A DNA stretch of 33,444 nucleotides from Phallusia fumigata (Eukaryota; Chordata; Ascidiacea; Phlebobranchia; Ascidiidae). The translations under genes and the position numbers were made by a program. A model generated the notes under the pieces. That model saw only the letters and a program-made list of their open reading frames with translations, was not told the origin of the DNA and searched no databases. Of this stretch, positions 31,991 to 33,444 are shown in pieces. Each line of letters begins with the position of its first letter. Within the stretch, counting starts at the first letter, position 1. The DNA is taken from positions 1-33,444 of the forward strand of contig QXVZ01003957.1 in assembly GCA_008931825.1 (NCBI GenBank). The letters are read 5' to 3'.

Positions 31991-33444
31991 GTAAGGCGAC
32001 GTCATGCTAATGCACGTGTAAAGCGCTAATTGCTTTTTACAACTGTTTAAAAATGTCGAAGTAATTACCGCAAACGACAACGCCACTGGCAATATTTCAT
32101 GTCTGTGTTTAGGGTTTTACTTTGTTGACGTCGTTGTGGTAGTTATTGGGTTCCCTTGAATATAGTAACATAGTAATTATACAATGTTTCGGTTTTTCCA
32201 AAATGGGTGCCTTTTTTAAGTGGAGAATTGATTTAAATAATAAATGAGGCTAAGTTTACACCCTGGTCGGTTTTGCCATCGCATCTAGATTCTTGAGAAT
32301 AGGAAAATGAACTACCAGTCAAAACAATTTAAAGATAAAATAAACAGTGCCATTTCAAATCTCAACCAAGGACAAGGATAGAGCTATATAAAGAACTGTC
32401 CTTTAAAATGAGGGCGGTTGGCAACTGAATATGTCGTATACAAGTGCCCGGCATCGTTAGAGGCCATCACCATTAAAAAAGGATTAAAAAACTACGTCCA
32501 GCGTAAAAGAATTAATAGTGGTAATGCTACATAAGGGTACTTCAGTTTATATTATAACACAGGTTCCTAAATCCCGCCTGCTACAAGATACTTTACACTT
32601 ATCACATAGCTGATATTGATTTAAGTTTTTGAGCACCACTACAGTGCGGGTGCGACCCTCTCATGTGGCTCGTTATTGGTATGAACTGGTGTTGACAGTT
32701 ATCACCAAGGCTTTGTATTGTACCATTGGGACAACATCCAAAAATTAACTTGGTATTCGTAACTGGGGTGGTAGTAATTGTTTTCAAGCGTTTTCATATG
32801 GCTGGAACTTTTCGAATGGTTGGAGAGCTCTTAGAAATTCATTTGCCCAAATCGATAACAACCAAATAAAAAAACGCATAAAAAGGGTAACTTAGATATG
32901 GCCTGTTCCAATAGTTCTCAAATTGTCTGTACGTAACAGTTCTCGGTTCGTACGGTTTTTGTAACCACCTAGTTTGAGAAAACTTCACAATCACACATAG
33001 ACAATGCCATCATCGCTACAATCAATAATAGTATTTTATTGTTTCAAAAACTGATCCACTGTATGACTTTTTGTGAGATTGTTCTAGTGATAAATGCAAA
33101 ACTATAACGCAAAAGCAACAACTTTAGCAATCCAGTGAGTAAAAATAGGCAAAAAAGTTGCTTGTGTACCACCTAGAAGACCTAGTGGCACGGGTACCAT
33201 AGGTGAACAAAGTACATTTTAACACGTTGGAATAATAATCTTCAAACGACGATTTGTTTGTGGTCGTATGTGAAAAGCTTAACCCTAACGGAAAGCTTTT
33301 AGGTGGGGCTATCTTGTTCCAGTTCATGATTTTCAAGTGGTAGTCTTTAGACTTGTCATTCGTCTGTCTTTAGCCAACAGGGGTTATGTAAAATCTCATG
33401 TAATTTTATAACCCTGGTAGCGTGGTGCGATTTGGCCGCCATGC
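31991..33444. other. Right-hand 1.45 kb with no supported exon
   Basis: It is presumably intron of the gene starting at 31219. I see only a small hairpin at its end and scattered short frames without splice support. Confidence 0.4.
33378..33416. repeat. Short imperfect hairpin
   Basis: CAGGGGTTATGTAAAAT and ATTTTATAACCCTG are near-complementary arms around a short loop. It may be a tiny MITE end or chance. Confidence 0.4.

Noticed and set aside
1-33444. Prokaryotic features: operons, Shine-Dalgarno sites, CRISPR arrays, insertion sequences
   Set aside because: The window is eukaryotic with spliced genes; no spaced direct-repeat array or bacterial gene was seen.

Overview
This window is eukaryotic nuclear DNA. 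It is AT-rich (roughly 36% GC by eye), its coding sequence is split into short exons by GT-AG introns, and it holds tRNA-derived SINEs and many small hAT-type transposon relics. Gene content (a chordate-type USP53/54 protein and an IL-17-like cytokine), intron sizes of a few hundred bases to about 2 kb, and strong acceptor sites just upstream of start codons suggest a tunicate, most likely an ascidian such as Ciona. This species call is inference.

Layout. (1) 102-6749, minus strand: eight exons of a USP53/USP54-family ubiquitin-specific protease, running off the left edge. (2) 6750-14765: about 8 kb with no convincing gene; it holds two hAT-type elements, a tRNA-SINE relic, simple repeats and two assembly duplications, plus one weak first-exon candidate near 9419. 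(3) 14847-20688, plus strand: six exons of a multipass membrane protein of no named family that I recognise; its first exon carries a two-base frameshift, and its introns hold a head-to-head SINE foldback and two more hAT elements. (4) 21566-23869, plus strand: three small exons encoding a 127-residue secreted protein with an IL-17-like cysteine pattern. (5) 24432-31096: long apparently non-coding stretch with two promoter-like motif clusters and several tandem repeats. (6) 31097-31990, plus strand: the first two exons of a protein with an N-terminal membrane anchor or signal peptide, continuing past the right edge.

The exon phases join exactly throughout, which is the main support for the models. 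The genes show no common pathway: a deubiquitinase, a membrane protein and a cytokine-like secreted protein simply lie side by side, the last two in the same direction about 0.9 kb apart.

The window contains six single N positions. Five of them separate two adjacent near-identical copies of 106-289 bp, which looks like unmerged contig ends or haplotypes rather than biology. The sixth lies 54 bases upstream of the cytokine start codon and has no such duplication.
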